Below, piece by piece: positions 16,185 to 24,882 of a stretch of 33,472 nucleotides of DNA (position 1 is its first letter; each line of letters opens with the position of its first letter). Source of the DNA: Haemophilus parainfluenzae (lineage in GTDB: Bacteria > Pseudomonadota > Gammaproteobacteria > Enterobacterales > Pasteurellaceae). A program made the translations under genes and the position numbers. Location of the stretch: contig NZ_QEPO01000010.1 of the NCBI RefSeq assembly GCF_003252725.1, forward strand, positions 1-33,472, given 5' to 3'. The notes beneath the pieces are model-generated. The model had not been told where the DNA came from. It saw only the letters and a list, made by a program, of their open reading frames with translations, and searched no databases.

Positions 16185-17624
16185 ATGACTAAAAAATCTT
16201 CTATTTCAACCGCACTTAAAGCGGCACTTATCACACTCGGCTTTTCTTTTTCCTCTATGGCTGAAGTTAATGTGGCTTCTATCACCCAATACTTACCGGA
16301 AGGTGCTTCTGCCAGTATCATTGCCAAAAACCTCAATAAAGATCAAATTATCGCGGATTACAATGGTTCAACGTTTATGTTGCCTGCCAGTACACAAAAA
16401 GTGTTCACAGCCGTTGCTGCTAAATTAGTATTAGGTGATACCTTTCAATTTGAAACCTCACTTTTAAGTAACGGAAAAATTCAGAATAATGTTTTAGAAG
16501 GCGATCTTGTTGTGCAATTTACTGGCGATCCCGATCTAACTAGCGGACAACTTTATAGCCTATTAGCTAATTTAAAAAACCAAGGCATTCAGAAAATCAA
16601 TGGTGATCTTATTTTAGATACCTCTGTATTTGCTAGCCATGATCGTGGGTTAGGTTGGATTTGGAACGATCTTACAATGTGCTTTAACTCCCCTCCTGCA
16701 GCAGCAAATATCGATAATAACTGCTTCTATGCCGAGCTGGATGCAAATCAACCTGTAGGTGAAACAGTCAAAATTAACGTTCCCGCTCAATTCCCTATTC
16801 AAGTTTTTGGGCAAGTTTATATTGTGGATCAGCAAGAAGCCGGTTATTGCCAGTTAGACGTCGTTGTTCACGACAATAATCGCTATCAAGTAAAAGGCTG
16901 TATTGCACGCCAAACTAAACCATTTGGGCTTAGCTTCGCCGTGCAAGATCCTGATGCCTACGCTGCTGCCATTATTCAACGTCAATTAAAACGTCTTGGT
17001 ATTGAATTTACCGGTCAGGTAAAACAACCACAAAAGCCACAACAAGGACAAAAACTCGCCCAGCATTTATCTAAACCATTGCCTGAGCTATTGAAAAAAA
17101 TGATGAAAAAATCGGATAACCAAATTGCCGATGCCTTATTTAGAGCAGTAGCCTACAACTACTATAAGCGCCCTGCTTCATTCCAATTAGGCACATTAGC
17201 AGTGAAATCCGTATTGCAAAAACAAGGCATTAAATTTGGTAACAGCATCTTAGCTGATGGTTCGGGTCTTTCTCGTCATAATTTAGTTGCACCTAAAACC
17301 ATGCTTTCTGTCCTAGAATACATTGCCAAAAACGAAGATAAATTGCACTTAATGGAAACCTTTCCAATTGCAGGTGTGGATGGCACAATCAGTGGGCGTG
17401 GTAGCTTAATTAATCCACCACTGGTAAAAAACGTCATCGCTAAAACTGGCTCATTGAAAGGTGTCTATAACCTTGCCGGTTTTATGACTAATGCTCGAGG
17501 TGAAAAAGTGGCTTTCGTTCAATTTATCAATGGCTATTCAACCGGTGATTTAGAAAGTAAGACAAAACGAGCACCACTTGTGCAATTTGAAAGTACGCTT
17601 TATAACGATCTTTATAAAGACTAA
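16185..17624 (+). CDS. dacB: D-alanyl-D-alanine carboxypeptidase/endopeptidase (PBP4)
   Basis: A 479-residue class C low-molecular-mass penicillin-binding protein that trims and cleaves peptidoglycan peptides in the periplasm. The signal peptide (residues 1 to about 25, ending SSMA) precedes the active-site SxxK at Ser69-Thr-Gln-Lys72. The SDN motif lies in [12 protein letters not shown], and KTG in [12 protein letters not shown] near the C-terminus. A large insert between SxxK and SDN is typical of PBP4. TTG 16152 gives a longer frame; ATG 16185 gives a normal signal peptide, although its ribosome-binding site is weak. It is divergent from greA. Confidence 0.95.
   Translation: MTKKSSISTALKAALITLGFSFSSMAEVNVASITQYLPEGASASIIAKNLNKDQIIADYNGSTFMLPASTQKVFTAVAAKLVLGDTFQFETSLLSNGKIQNNVLEGDLVVQFTGDPDLTSGQLYSLLANLKNQGIQKINGDLILDTSVFASHDRGLGWIWNDLTMCFNSPPAAANIDNNCFYAELDANQPVGETVKINVPAQFPIQVFGQVYIVDQQEAGYCQLDVVVHDNNRYQVKGCIARQTKPFGLSFAVQDPDAYAAAIIQRQLKRLGIEFTGQVKQPQKPQQGQKLAQHLSKPLPELLKKMMKKSDNQIADALFRAVAYNYYKRPASFQLGTLAVKSVLQKQGIKFGNSILADGSGLSRHNLVAPKTMLSVLEYIAKNEDKLHLMETFPIAGVDGTISGRGSLINPPLVKNVIAKTGSLKGVYNLAGFMTNARGEKVAFVQFINGYSTGDLESKTKRAPLVQFESTLYNDLYKD
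16209..16217 (-). repeat. DNA uptake signal sequence
   Basis: Exact complement ACCGCACTT within the signal-peptide codons of dacB. Confidence 0.9.
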
Positions 17625-17637
17625 AACGCATAAAAAA

Positions 17638-17671
17638 ATGACCGCACTTTGAATACATCAAGTGCGGTCAT
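17638..17671. terminator. Terminator of dacB made of inverted uptake signals
   Basis: ATGACCGCACTT (17638-17649) pairs with 17660-17671, followed by TTTTT. Each arm holds an uptake signal (17641-17649, 17660-17668). Confidence 0.87.
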
Positions 17672-17695
17672 TTTTCTTTATATTTAACCAAAAAG

Positions 17696-17733
17696 AAAAA
17701 GCACTAAACGCTTCATTGAATTTAGTGCTTTTT
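17696..17733 (-). terminator. Intrinsic terminator of purF
   Basis: AAAAAGCACTAAA (17696-17708) pairs perfectly with 17721-17733. A-rich sequence on the left gives the T-run for minus-strand transcripts. Confidence 0.85.
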
Positions 17734-17750
17734 TACGATCTTAAACGCGA

Positions 17751-19268
17751 TTAACCTTCATTATGAATTTCAAGGTTGCTTGCATCTTTTTCACGTTTTT
17801 TCTTTGCTGAATCACTACGTTGAGAAGCGATACTATCAAGGTATTCTGGTGTGATATCGCCCGTAATATATTCGCCAGTAAAGACTGAACAATCAAATCC
17901 TTGAATAGCTGGATTTTCTTGGCGTACTGATTCTGTCAGCGCTTCAAGATCTTGGAAAACTAATTTATCTACACCAATCAATTTCGCAATTTCATCAACA
18001 TTACGGCCATAAGCAATGAGTTCTTGTTTTGTTGGCATATCAATGCCGTACACATTCGGGTAACGAATTTCTGGAGCGGCTGATGCAAAGTAAATTTTCT
18101 TCGCACCCGCTGCTCTAGCCATACTCACGATTTGTTCGGATGTTGTACCACGAACAATAGAATCATCGACTAATAGCACATTTTTATCTTTAAATTCTGC
18201 TTTAATCGTATTGAGCTTACGACGAACTGAACTGATACGTTGTGCTTGACCAGGCATGATAAATGTACGGCCAACATAGCGGTTTTTCACAAAACCTTGA
18301 CGATAAGGTTTGCCTAAGATTTTCGCAATCTGTAAAGCGATGTCTGTTGAAGTTTCAGGTACTGGAATAACAACATCAATGTTATCAGCTTCCTCAACCC
18401 ATTCTTTTGCAATTTTTTTACCTAAATGTTCACCCATGTGAACTCGTGCGGCATAGACAGACACACCGTCTATTGTTGAATCAGGACGAGCAAAGTACAC
18501 GTATTCAAAAATACACGGATTTAAGACCGCACTTTCCGCACACTGCTCAGCATAAAGCTGGCCATCAAAGGTCACATAAATCGCTTCGCCTGGCGCAACA
18601 TCACGCACTAATTCAAAACCTGCGACGTCTAATGCCACACTTTCAGAGGCAAACATATATTCCACAGAACCATTTTCTTCTCGTTTACCTAACACGAGTG
18701 GACGAATACCAAACGGATCGCGAAATGCCACCATACCATGTCCAATAATCATTGCTAAGCATGCGTAAGCACCACGAATATCTTTGTGTGTCGCACGAAT
18801 TGCATTAAAAATATCTTGCGGATCGAGGTGGTATTTATTCACTCTATCCAAATGATTAGCAAGAATATTGAGAAGAAGTTCTGAATCCGAATTGGTATTT
18901 ATATGCCGACGCGCTTCTTTAAATAATTTATCTTTTAATTCGGTTGAGTTGGTTAAGTTACCATTGTGAACAAGACTTAAACCATAAGGTGAATTAACAT
19001 AGAAGGGCTGAGCTTCAGATACACTTGAACTGCCGGCTGTTGGATAACGTACATGTCCGAGGCCTGCATGACCTTGTAAACGTAACATATGTTCTTGTCT
19101 GAATACATCGCTTACAAGACCATTAGCCTTACGCAAACGAAAGCGGTTTTCATCATCTATTGTGACAATCCCCGCCGCATCTTGACCTCGATGCTGTAAT
19201 AACGTTAATGCTGCATAAATGGATTCATTAACCGGATTTTGGCTAACGATACCGACAATTCCACACAT
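17751..19268 (-). CDS. purF: Amidophosphoribosyltransferase
   Basis: A 505-residue enzyme for the first committed step of purine synthesis, making phosphoribosylamine from PRPP and glutamine. The N-terminal glutamine amidotransferase domain begins MCGIVGI with the nucleophile Cys2 and has no propeptide, as in E. coli. The C-terminal phosphoribosyltransferase domain carries the PRPP loop [14 protein letters not shown]. Length matches E. coli PurF (505). It begins 14 bases after cvpA, the classic cvpA-purF operon, and in E. coli this operon is under PurR; I did not find a clear PUR box here. Confidence 0.97.
   Translation of the reverse strand: MCGIVGIVSQNPVNESIYAALTLLQHRGQDAAGIVTIDDENRFRLRKANGLVSDVFRQEHMLRLQGHAGLGHVRYPTAGSSSVSEAQPFYVNSPYGLSLVHNGNLTNSTELKDKLFKEARRHINTNSDSELLLNILANHLDRVNKYHLDPQDIFNAIRATHKDIRGAYACLAMIIGHGMVAFRDPFGIRPLVLGKREENGSVEYMFASESVALDVAGFELVRDVAPGEAIYVTFDGQLYAEQCAESAVLNPCIFEYVYFARPDSTIDGVSVYAARVHMGEHLGKKIAKEWVEEADNIDVVIPVPETSTDIALQIAKILGKPYRQGFVKNRYVGRTFIMPGQAQRISSVRRKLNTIKAEFKDKNVLLVDDSIVRGTTSEQIVSMARAAGAKKIYFASAAPEIRYPNVYGIDMPTKQELIAYGRNVDEIAKLIGVDKLVFQDLEALTESVRQENPAIQGFDCSVFTGEYITGDITPEYLDSIASQRSDSAKKKREKDASNLEIHNEG
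18526..18534 (-). repeat. DNA uptake signal sequence
   Basis: Exact complement ACCGCACTT inside purF. Confidence 0.9.
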
Positions 19269-19282
19269 ACTGATTGACTACC

Positions 19283-19774
19283 TTATTGTTTAAAAGTTGA
19301 GTTTAAAAAACTAGAACTTGCTTGTAGTTGTTGGAAGAACCATTCAATAATGAAGCCGAAATGAGGAATTAATTTTGATTCTTTCCACCAATCGGTTTGT
19401 TCAAAGTTAGTGAAGGTATCCAAGAAGAATAAGATCGCAGCAACGATTAACGCGCCACGAATTAAGCCAAATGCCGCACCGAGAACACGATCTGTTCCGG
19501 TAAGTCCTGTTTTATCCACTAATTGGCTAATCACATAATTAACAATGCCACCTACGATTAAGGTTAAAACAAATAAAATGCCGATTGCGGTGCCGTTACG
19601 CACATAGTCAGATTCGATTTGAGTGAGATAAGTGGCGAGATAAGGATAAAATTGGCTAGCGACAATAAATGCAACGACCCAACTTGCAAGGGACATCACC
19701 TCTCGCACAAACCCTCGTAATAAACTCACGATAATCGAAAATGCGATGATGCCAATGATAATATAATCAATCAT
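19283..19774 (-). CDS. cvpA: CvpA family inner-membrane protein
   Basis: A 163-residue inner-membrane protein with about four hydrophobic segments (residues about 3-20, 25-42, 62-85 and 100-122) and a soluble tail. E. coli CvpA was named for colicin V production and is now linked to envelope and bile-salt tolerance; its mechanism is not known. A TTG at 19789 extends the frame, but the family start is MIDYIIIGI, so ATG 19774 is used. Only a weak GAGA ribosome-binding site precedes it. It is co-transcribed with purF. Confidence 0.93.
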   Translation of the reverse strand: MIDYIIIGIIAFSIIVSLLRGFVREVMSLASWVVAFIVASQFYPYLATYLTQIESDYVRNGTAIGILFVLTLIVGGIVNYVISQLVDKTGLTGTDRVLGAAFGLIRGALIVAAILFFLDTFTNFEQTDWWKESKLIPHFGFIIEWFFQQLQASSSFLNSTFKQ

Positions 19775-19878
19775 TAAATAGTCTCTCAATTAAAAAGGGC
19801 CGCCATTGCGACCGCAGTATTTTACATAAAAAACAACAAAAGGAAAACGTTTGCGTCATTTAAATTTGAGGCCATTGA

Positions 19879-20325
19879 CTAGATTTCCTGCCAAAATGCT
19901 TTATCTAATTTTTGCTGTGCCTTTTGTAGTACTACTGCCAAGTGCTGATATGTCGGTTTATCTTGCACAGTTGGCAAACTTTCATGTTGTTTTCTTAAAC
20001 GTTCACTAATCTCATAAAACCACTGAGAACTTTGCGGTTCTAACGGTGATTTTGCACGTTTTCCCAACCAATATAAGCCTTGCAATGGCATCACTAATGC
20101 ACAAAGTGCGGTCAAAATAGCAAGCGAAAATGCAGTAAGATCTGCTTTGGAATAAAGTTGCTGCCAGACCACTGCAAATACTGCCATAAAAGGCATAAAT
20201 TTTTGTGCAAATTTTGTGGCTTTAATAATGCGATTTTCGGGAAAAATCATACCGAGCTTCGCTTCTAATGGCCACGTTTGCAAATAAATTTGCCCTTGTT
20301 TTAAGGTTGAAAAAAATGATGACAT
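19879..20325 (-). CDS. yfbV: YfbV family membrane protein (UPF0208)
   Basis: A 148-residue protein with two membrane segments (about residues 42-58 and 68-88). The N-terminus [19 protein letters not shown] and the segment [16 protein letters not shown] are typical of the UPF0208/YfbV family. E. coli YfbV influences how the replication-terminus domain is insulated from its neighbours. The gene is divergent from ackA, as in E. coli, where yfbV is next to ackA-pta. Confidence 0.93.
   Translation of the reverse strand: MSSFFSTLKQGQIYLQTWPLEAKLGMIFPENRIIKATKFAQKFMPFMAVFAVVWQQLYSKADLTAFSLAILTALCALVMPLQGLYWLGKRAKSPLEPQSSQWFYEISERLRKQHESLPTVQDKPTYQHLAVVLQKAQQKLDKAFWQEI
20104..20112 (+). repeat. DNA uptake signal sequence
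   Basis: Exact AAGTGCGGT inside yfbV. Confidence 0.9.
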
Positions 20326-20344
20326 GAAAACATCCTTGAAAATA

Positions 20345-20353
20345 ACCGCACTT
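20345..20353 (-). repeat. DNA uptake signal sequence
   Basis: Exact complement ACCGCACTT in the yfbV-ackA intergenic region. Confidence 0.9.
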
Positions 20354-20398
20354 ATAATACTCTAGTTTAGGTTTAATTGTCATCTCTGACTATAAATT

Positions 20399-20413
20399 GT
20401 TGAAATTTTCAAC
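20399..20413. promoter_or_regulatory. Perfect palindrome upstream of ackA
   Basis: GTTGAAATTTTCAAC is a perfect 15-base palindrome in the 221-base yfbV-ackA spacer. It may be an operator for either gene, but it matches no regulator I know with confidence. Confidence 0.35.
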
Positions 20414-20546
20414 TTTTCTAATAAAAGATCGTATTTTTCCCCTCCAGTTAATTTATTTTATACGCCAAAAGGTGTATTCTATGCAAGATTTGTAGTCTAT
20501 TCTTTTGAATGGATTTTTATTAACCTCAATCAAAAATAGGGTTCCT

Positions 20547-21752
20547 ATGTCAAAACTTGTTCTCATCCTTAACTGTGGTAGTTCTTCATTAAAATTTGCA
20601 ATCCTTGATCCTGCAACAGGTGAAGAAAAATTATCAGGCTTAGCAGAAGCATTTTATCTTCCTGAAGCTCGTATCAAATGGAAACTTAACGGTGAAAAAG
20701 GTAGCGCAGATTTAGGTGCTGGTGCAGCGCACACTGAAGCACTTAACTTCATCGCATCAAACATTATGACTGATGAGCTTAAAAACTCTATCACCTCGAT
20801 TGGTCACCGTATTGTTCACGGTGGTGAGAAATACACTCAATCTGTTATCGTCACAGATGAAGTGGTTAAAGGTATTGAAGATGCAGCGCAATTTGCACCA
20901 CTTCACAACCCTGCTCACTTAATCGGTATCCGTGAAGCATTTAAAACATTCCCACACTTAAAAGATAAGAACGTTGTCGTATTTGATACAGCATTCCACC
21001 AAACCATGCCTGAAGAAGCATACTTATATGCACTTCCATACTCACTTTACAAAGAACATGGCGTACGTCGCTACGGTGCACACGGTACCAGCCACTACTT
21101 CGTTTCTCGCGAAGTCGCTGAATACGTAGGCAAACCTGCAGACCAAGTAAACGCAATCATCTGTCACTTAGGTAACGGTGGTTCTGTTTCTGTGGTTCGT
21201 AACGGTAAATGTATCGATACCTCTATGGGTTTAACCCCGTTAGAAGGTTTAGTCATGGGTACACGTTGTGGTGACATCGACCCGGCGATCGTTTTCTACC
21301 TATACAAAAACTTAGGCATGTCAATGGATCAAATCGAAGAGACTTTAGTGAAAAAATCAGGTCTTTTAGGTTTAACTGAAGTAACAAGTGACTGCCGTTA
21401 TGCAGAAGATAACTATGACGATGCATCTAAACCAGAAGCAAAACGTGCATTAGATGTTTATAGCTACCGTTTAGCGAAATACATCGGCGCATACATGGCT
21501 GTTTTAGGTGATGATCACTTAGATGCGATCGCATTTACGGGTGGTATCGGTGAAAACTCTGCTCACGTTCGTGAATTAGCGTTAGGCCACTTAAAATTAT
21601 TTGGCATCAAATTAGACAAAGAACGCAACCTTGCTGCTCGCTTTGGTAAATCAGGCGTGATCACTGCTGATGACTCAGCATTCAAAGCGATCGTTCTTCC
21701 AACCAATGAAGAATTAGTAATTGCACAAGATACAGCACGTTTAGCGGGCTAA
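20547..21752 (+). CDS. ackA: Acetate kinase
   Basis: A 401-residue ASKHA-fold kinase that makes ATP and acetate from acetyl phosphate. Visible motifs are the N-terminal [12 protein letters not shown], the GHRIVHGG segment, [17 protein letters not shown] (phosphate loop) and [13 protein letters not shown] near the C-terminus. The open frame extends to 20505, but AGGG upstream and the family start ([11 protein letters not shown]) favour ATG 20547. It pairs with pta in overflow and fermentative acetate formation. A strong hairpin with a T-run lies between the two genes. Confidence 0.97.
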   Translation: MSKLVLILNCGSSSLKFAILDPATGEEKLSGLAEAFYLPEARIKWKLNGEKGSADLGAGAAHTEALNFIASNIMTDELKNSITSIGHRIVHGGEKYTQSVIVTDEVVKGIEDAAQFAPLHNPAHLIGIREAFKTFPHLKDKNVVVFDTAFHQTMPEEAYLYALPYSLYKEHGVRRYGAHGTSHYFVSREVAEYVGKPADQVNAIICHLGNGGSVSVVRNGKCIDTSMGLTPLEGLVMGTRCGDIDPAIVFYLYKNLGMSMDQIEETLVKKSGLLGLTEVTSDCRYAEDNYDDASKPEAKRALDVYSYRLAKYIGAYMAVLGDDHLDAIAFTGGIGENSAHVRELALGHLKLFGIKLDKERNLAARFGKSGVITADDSAFKAIVLPTNEELVIAQDTARLAG

Positions 21753-21764
21753 TCAACTTCCTTC

Positions 21765-21793
21765 AAACCTGCTGAGAAATCAGCAGGTTTTTT
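21765..21793 (+). terminator. Hairpin with T-run between ackA and pta
   Basis: AAACCTGCTGA (21765-21775) pairs perfectly with 21780-21790 around GAAA and is followed by further T residues. It looks like a full intrinsic terminator, so pta is expressed either by partial read-through or from its own promoter. Confidence 0.82.
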
Positions 21794-21816
21794 CATTCAT
21801 TAAAAGGTATATCAAA

Positions 21817-23268
21817 ATGACTAAAGCAGTTATTCTTATTCCAACTAGCGCAGAAGCAAATTTAGCAGCAGCACTAGACGTAGCTAAAACAACAGGCGCT
21901 GTCGTATTCAATGCAGTAGAAGATGTAAAAACCGCTCAAGCATTAATCGCAAATAATCAAAAAGACGTGTTGTTAGAAAAAATCGTTGCTGATTTCCAAG
22001 CATTAAATGCAAATCTAGTGATTGTTAAAGGTGTTCAACCTTCAGCTCAAGCGCCTTTTGCAAATAGCTTAAACTTCGCGATTGCGCAAACCTTAGATGC
22101 ACAAATTATCTTAGTGGCAAACAATGAAGAAGGCACATTAGTAGAAGCCGTTGCTTCAGAGTTTGGCGGTGTGAATAACACTGACATCTTAGGTGTATTT
22201 GGTGCACAAGCAGGCAAAATTAAAACCTTAGATGCTCAAGCATTAGCGAATGCAATCTCTGCACCACTTTCTCGTGAAGCACGTATTTCTCCAGCAGCAT
22301 TCCGTTTTAAATTAACTGATTTAGCACGCAAAGCAGGTAAAACCATCGTATTACCAGAAGGTGATGAACCTCGTACTGTTAAAGCGGCAGCAATCTGTGC
22401 TGAACGTGGTATCGCAAAATCGGTATTATTAGCGGATCCTGAATCAGTGAAAAAAGTTGCGGCAGAACAAGGCGTGACTTTAGGTGCTGACGTAACGATC
22501 ATCAATCCAGCTGACGTACGTGAAAACTACGTTGCTCGTTTAGTTGAATTACGTAAATCTAAAGGTTTAACTGAAGAACAAGCTCGTGCACAATTAGAAG
22601 ACACCGTTGTATTAGGTACAATGATGTTAGAAGCGGGCGAAGTAGATGGTTTAGTCTCTGGTGCCGTTCACACCACGGCAAATACAATTCGTCCACCGAT
22701 GCAAATCATCAAAACAGCACCAGGTAGCTCAATTATCTCGTCTGTATTCTTCATGTTATTACCAGACCAAGTATTAGTGTATGGTGACTGTGCAGTAAAC
22801 CCTGAACCAACCGCTGAACAACTTGCTGAAATCGCAATTCAATCTGCTGAATCGGCAAAAGCATTTGGTTTAAATCCGAAAGTCGCAATGCTTTCTTACT
22901 CAACCGGTACTTCTGGTTCAGGTCAATCTGTAGAGAAAGTAAAAGAAGCAACGCGTATTGCACAAGAAAAACGTCCTGACTTATTAATTGATGGCCCATT
23001 ACAATACGATGCAGCTGTGATGAAAGATGTCGCAGCTTCTAAAGCACCAAACTCTAAAGTGGCAGGTCAAGCAAACGTATTTGTATTCCCTGATATCAAC
23101 GCAGGTAACATCGGCTATAAAGCAGTTCAACGTTCTGCTGATTTAGTTGCTGTAGGCCCAATGCTTCAAGGTATGCGTAAACCGGTTAATGACTTATCTC
23201 GTGGTGCATTAGTAGATGATATCATCTACACCATCGCATTAACCGCAATCCAAGCAACTCAAGCTTAA
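21817..23268 (+). CDS. pta: Phosphate acetyltransferase, short form lacking the DRTGG domain
   Basis: A 483-residue enzyme that converts acetyl-CoA and phosphate to acetyl phosphate for AckA. The C-terminal catalytic domain (about residues 155-483) is complete: [55 protein letters not shown] and [10 protein letters not shown]. The N-terminal region is reduced. E. coli Pta has about 714 residues, and I recall about 711 for H. influenzae. Only about 150 residues remain before the catalytic domain; they align with the E. coli P-loop-type domain ([48 protein letters not shown]) but lack its first loop, and the regulatory DRTGG domain is absent. The frame is intact throughout, so it is probably active but differently regulated. 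Confidence 0.94.
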   Translation: MTKAVILIPTSAEANLAAALDVAKTTGAVVFNAVEDVKTAQALIANNQKDVLLEKIVADFQALNANLVIVKGVQPSAQAPFANSLNFAIAQTLDAQIILVANNEEGTLVEAVASEFGGVNNTDILGVFGAQAGKIKTLDAQALANAISAPLSREARISPAAFRFKLTDLARKAGKTIVLPEGDEPRTVKAAAICAERGIAKSVLLADPESVKKVAAEQGVTLGADVTIINPADVRENYVARLVELRKSKGLTEEQARAQLEDTVVLGTMMLEAGEVDGLVSGAVHTTANTIRPPMQIIKTAPGSSIISSVFFMLLPDQVLVYGDCAVNPEPTAEQLAEIAIQSAESAKAFGLNPKVAMLSYSTGTSGSGQSVEKVKEATRIAQEKRPDLLIDGPLQYDAAVMKDVAASKAPNSKVAGQANVFVFPDINAGNIGYKAVQRSADLVAVGPMLQGMRKPVNDLSRGALVDDIIYTIALTAIQATQA

Positions 23269-23296
23269 TTAAAGCCATCGTTGTAAAACACTAAAG

Positions 23297-23337
23297 AAAA
23301 TAACCGCACTTTTGATAATTCAAAGTGCGGTTATTTT
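23297..23337. terminator. Terminator of pta and slam made of inverted uptake signals
   Basis: AAAATAACCGCACTTT (23297-23312) pairs perfectly with 23322-23337. Uptake signals lie at 23303-23311 and 23323-23331. It serves the convergent pta and Slam genes. Confidence 0.87.
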
Positions 23338-23371
23338 TAGAATTATTTTAGAAATAACTTCTTATTTACGA

Positions 23372-24823
23372 CTAAAACGTTTTTTCAAAAATCAGATTGA
23401 CATTCTTTTGGGCATAAGAATACATTTCTGGGATATTACTATCTTGTTTCTTCCAACTAAATACGACTTTCGGCGTGATACCCCATAAGTGCCAATCTCG
23501 TTTCCAAAGACTTAAATTTACACCGTAGATTTTGTCTTTACGAATTTTTCCAAAAGAAAACAAATCAACATTTGCAAGTTTGGCAATATCTTTGTACTCA
23601 CGTTGTGTTAAAGAAAGTCCTAAACGCGAAGATATCCCCCAGTTCCATTCTTGTCCCCAGCCTAGACGCAAACTTTTGCTGTCTGAAGAATATTGGCGAA
23701 CTAAGGTTCTCTCCGCAGAAAAATCAGAACCTAAATAGAAAAAGCGTTTAGGATTAGGCATCCATAATAAGGTGGCAGAAACGAGCTTATTATTACCATT
23801 TAATACTTCGCTATCGAAATAACGCTGTTTAGCAAACTCACCTGCCAAAGCAATTTGCCAATTTGGATTAAGCCAATGTGTGAGTTCTAAACGAACACCA
23901 TTTCCCCAGCGATAACTTTCACCGCCATACCAACGTTTTTCATAAAAAGGTTTTAAGCGGAAAGTTTGTTTTGCAGTTTTATAGGCATAACCAAGAAATG
24001 TACGATTAGAAAGATCGTCATATTCATGATTATCCCAATAGCTTTTACCAAAAAACTCATTACCGACTGAAAGATAATTCGAACCCCATAAATTAAAGTC
24101 ACGAGAAATATCTAAAGAATATGCAAGCCCATGAGCACTTTGTGGCATCATATCATCGGCTCGAGTCAGAACTCCCCCATTTGCAAGCATAACTTGCTTA
24201 CCACTGCCCACATTATTCACGTTTGTATCTCGCACATAATTAAAGGCGATATCCACATTCCAGCTATCACGCTCATTCAACGCAGATAAATAAGTGTCAA
24301 TAAGCTCCATCACTGGTGCCGGTAAATCTTCTGCTGTTTTAGCTTTGTCAAATTGAGCTTTTGCTGCCCCATCTTGTTTCTGATTAAACAAGGCGATTGC
24401 AAGCTCAATACGCACCGGATTTAAATTAGGATTTTGTGCTAACACTTCACGATATTTATCAATGGCAGTTGCCTGATCATCATTTAATGCCGCTACTTTT
24501 CCTTGGGCAAATAGTACTAAAATCGGATCTTGCTCAGGAAAGGTTTGATACACTTCTAATAATTTCTCAATTAAATCAGCATCACGAGAATAAATCGCCT
24601 GTGATAATAATTGAGTGGTGAGTGGCTGATTTTGCTCTAATTCTTCACGACTAATTCGTGTTGAGTAGGACTGTTCTTCCGTTAAGTGCGGTAGATTTTC
24701 TCGCTGTTTTTCAGGCTCAGCAATTTTAACTTGTTTATCAATTTCTGTGCTTAATTCCGGCGACGGAGCAGAAATTGCCAAGGCTGGAAATAAGGCGACT
24801 AAAAAGAAACTATATTTTTTCAT
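23372..24823 (-). CDS. Slam family outer-membrane exporter of surface lipoproteins
   Basis: A 483-residue protein of the Slam (surface lipoprotein assembly modulator, DUF560) family, which moves particular lipoproteins across the outer membrane to the cell surface. A signal peptide (about 1-19, AISA cleavage) is followed by a periplasmic TPR-type helical region (about 65-190, e.g. YREVLAQNPNLNPVRIELAIALF). From about residue 192 (DSWNVDIAFNYVRDTNVNNV) there is a beta-barrel of alternating aromatic strands ending in the outer-membrane signature F (NLIFEKTF). Length is that of Neisseria Slam1 (about 490). It follows the surface-lipoprotein gene by 59 bases in the same direction. Slam genes are usually beside their substrate, so that lipoprotein is the likely cargo. 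Assignment is by pattern and context. Confidence 0.88.
   Translation of the reverse strand: MKKYSFFLVALFPALAISAPSPELSTEIDKQVKIAEPEKQRENLPHLTEEQSYSTRISREELEQNQPLTTQLLSQAIYSRDADLIEKLLEVYQTFPEQDPILVLFAQGKVAALNDDQATAIDKYREVLAQNPNLNPVRIELAIALFNQKQDGAAKAQFDKAKTAEDLPAPVMELIDTYLSALNERDSWNVDIAFNYVRDTNVNNVGSGKQVMLANGGVLTRADDMMPQSAHGLAYSLDISRDFNLWGSNYLSVGNEFFGKSYWDNHEYDDLSNRTFLGYAYKTAKQTFRLKPFYEKRWYGGESYRWGNGVRLELTHWLNPNWQIALAGEFAKQRYFDSEVLNGNNKLVSATLLWMPNPKRFFYLGSDFSAERTLVRQYSSDSKSLRLGWGQEWNWGISSRLGLSLTQREYKDIAKLANVDLFSFGKIRKDKIYGVNLSLWKRDWHLWGITPKVVFSWKKQDSNIPEMYSYAQKNVNLIFEKTF
24684..24692 (+). repeat. DNA uptake signal sequence
   Basis: Exact AAGTGCGGT inside the Slam gene. Confidence 0.9.
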
Positions 24824-24841
24824 TATACTTTATTAGAAAAA

Positions 24842-24863
24842 TCTGCCGCACAACGGCGGCAGA
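24842..24863 (-). terminator. Hairpin between the surface lipoprotein and Slam genes
   Basis: TCTGCCGC (24842-24849) pairs perfectly with GCGGCAGA (24856-24863). Read on the minus strand it ends in ATTTTT. It may act as a partial terminator that makes lipoprotein mRNA more abundant than slam mRNA. Confidence 0.65.
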
Positions 24864-24882
24864 AAATGGTTAAAAGAAAGGG

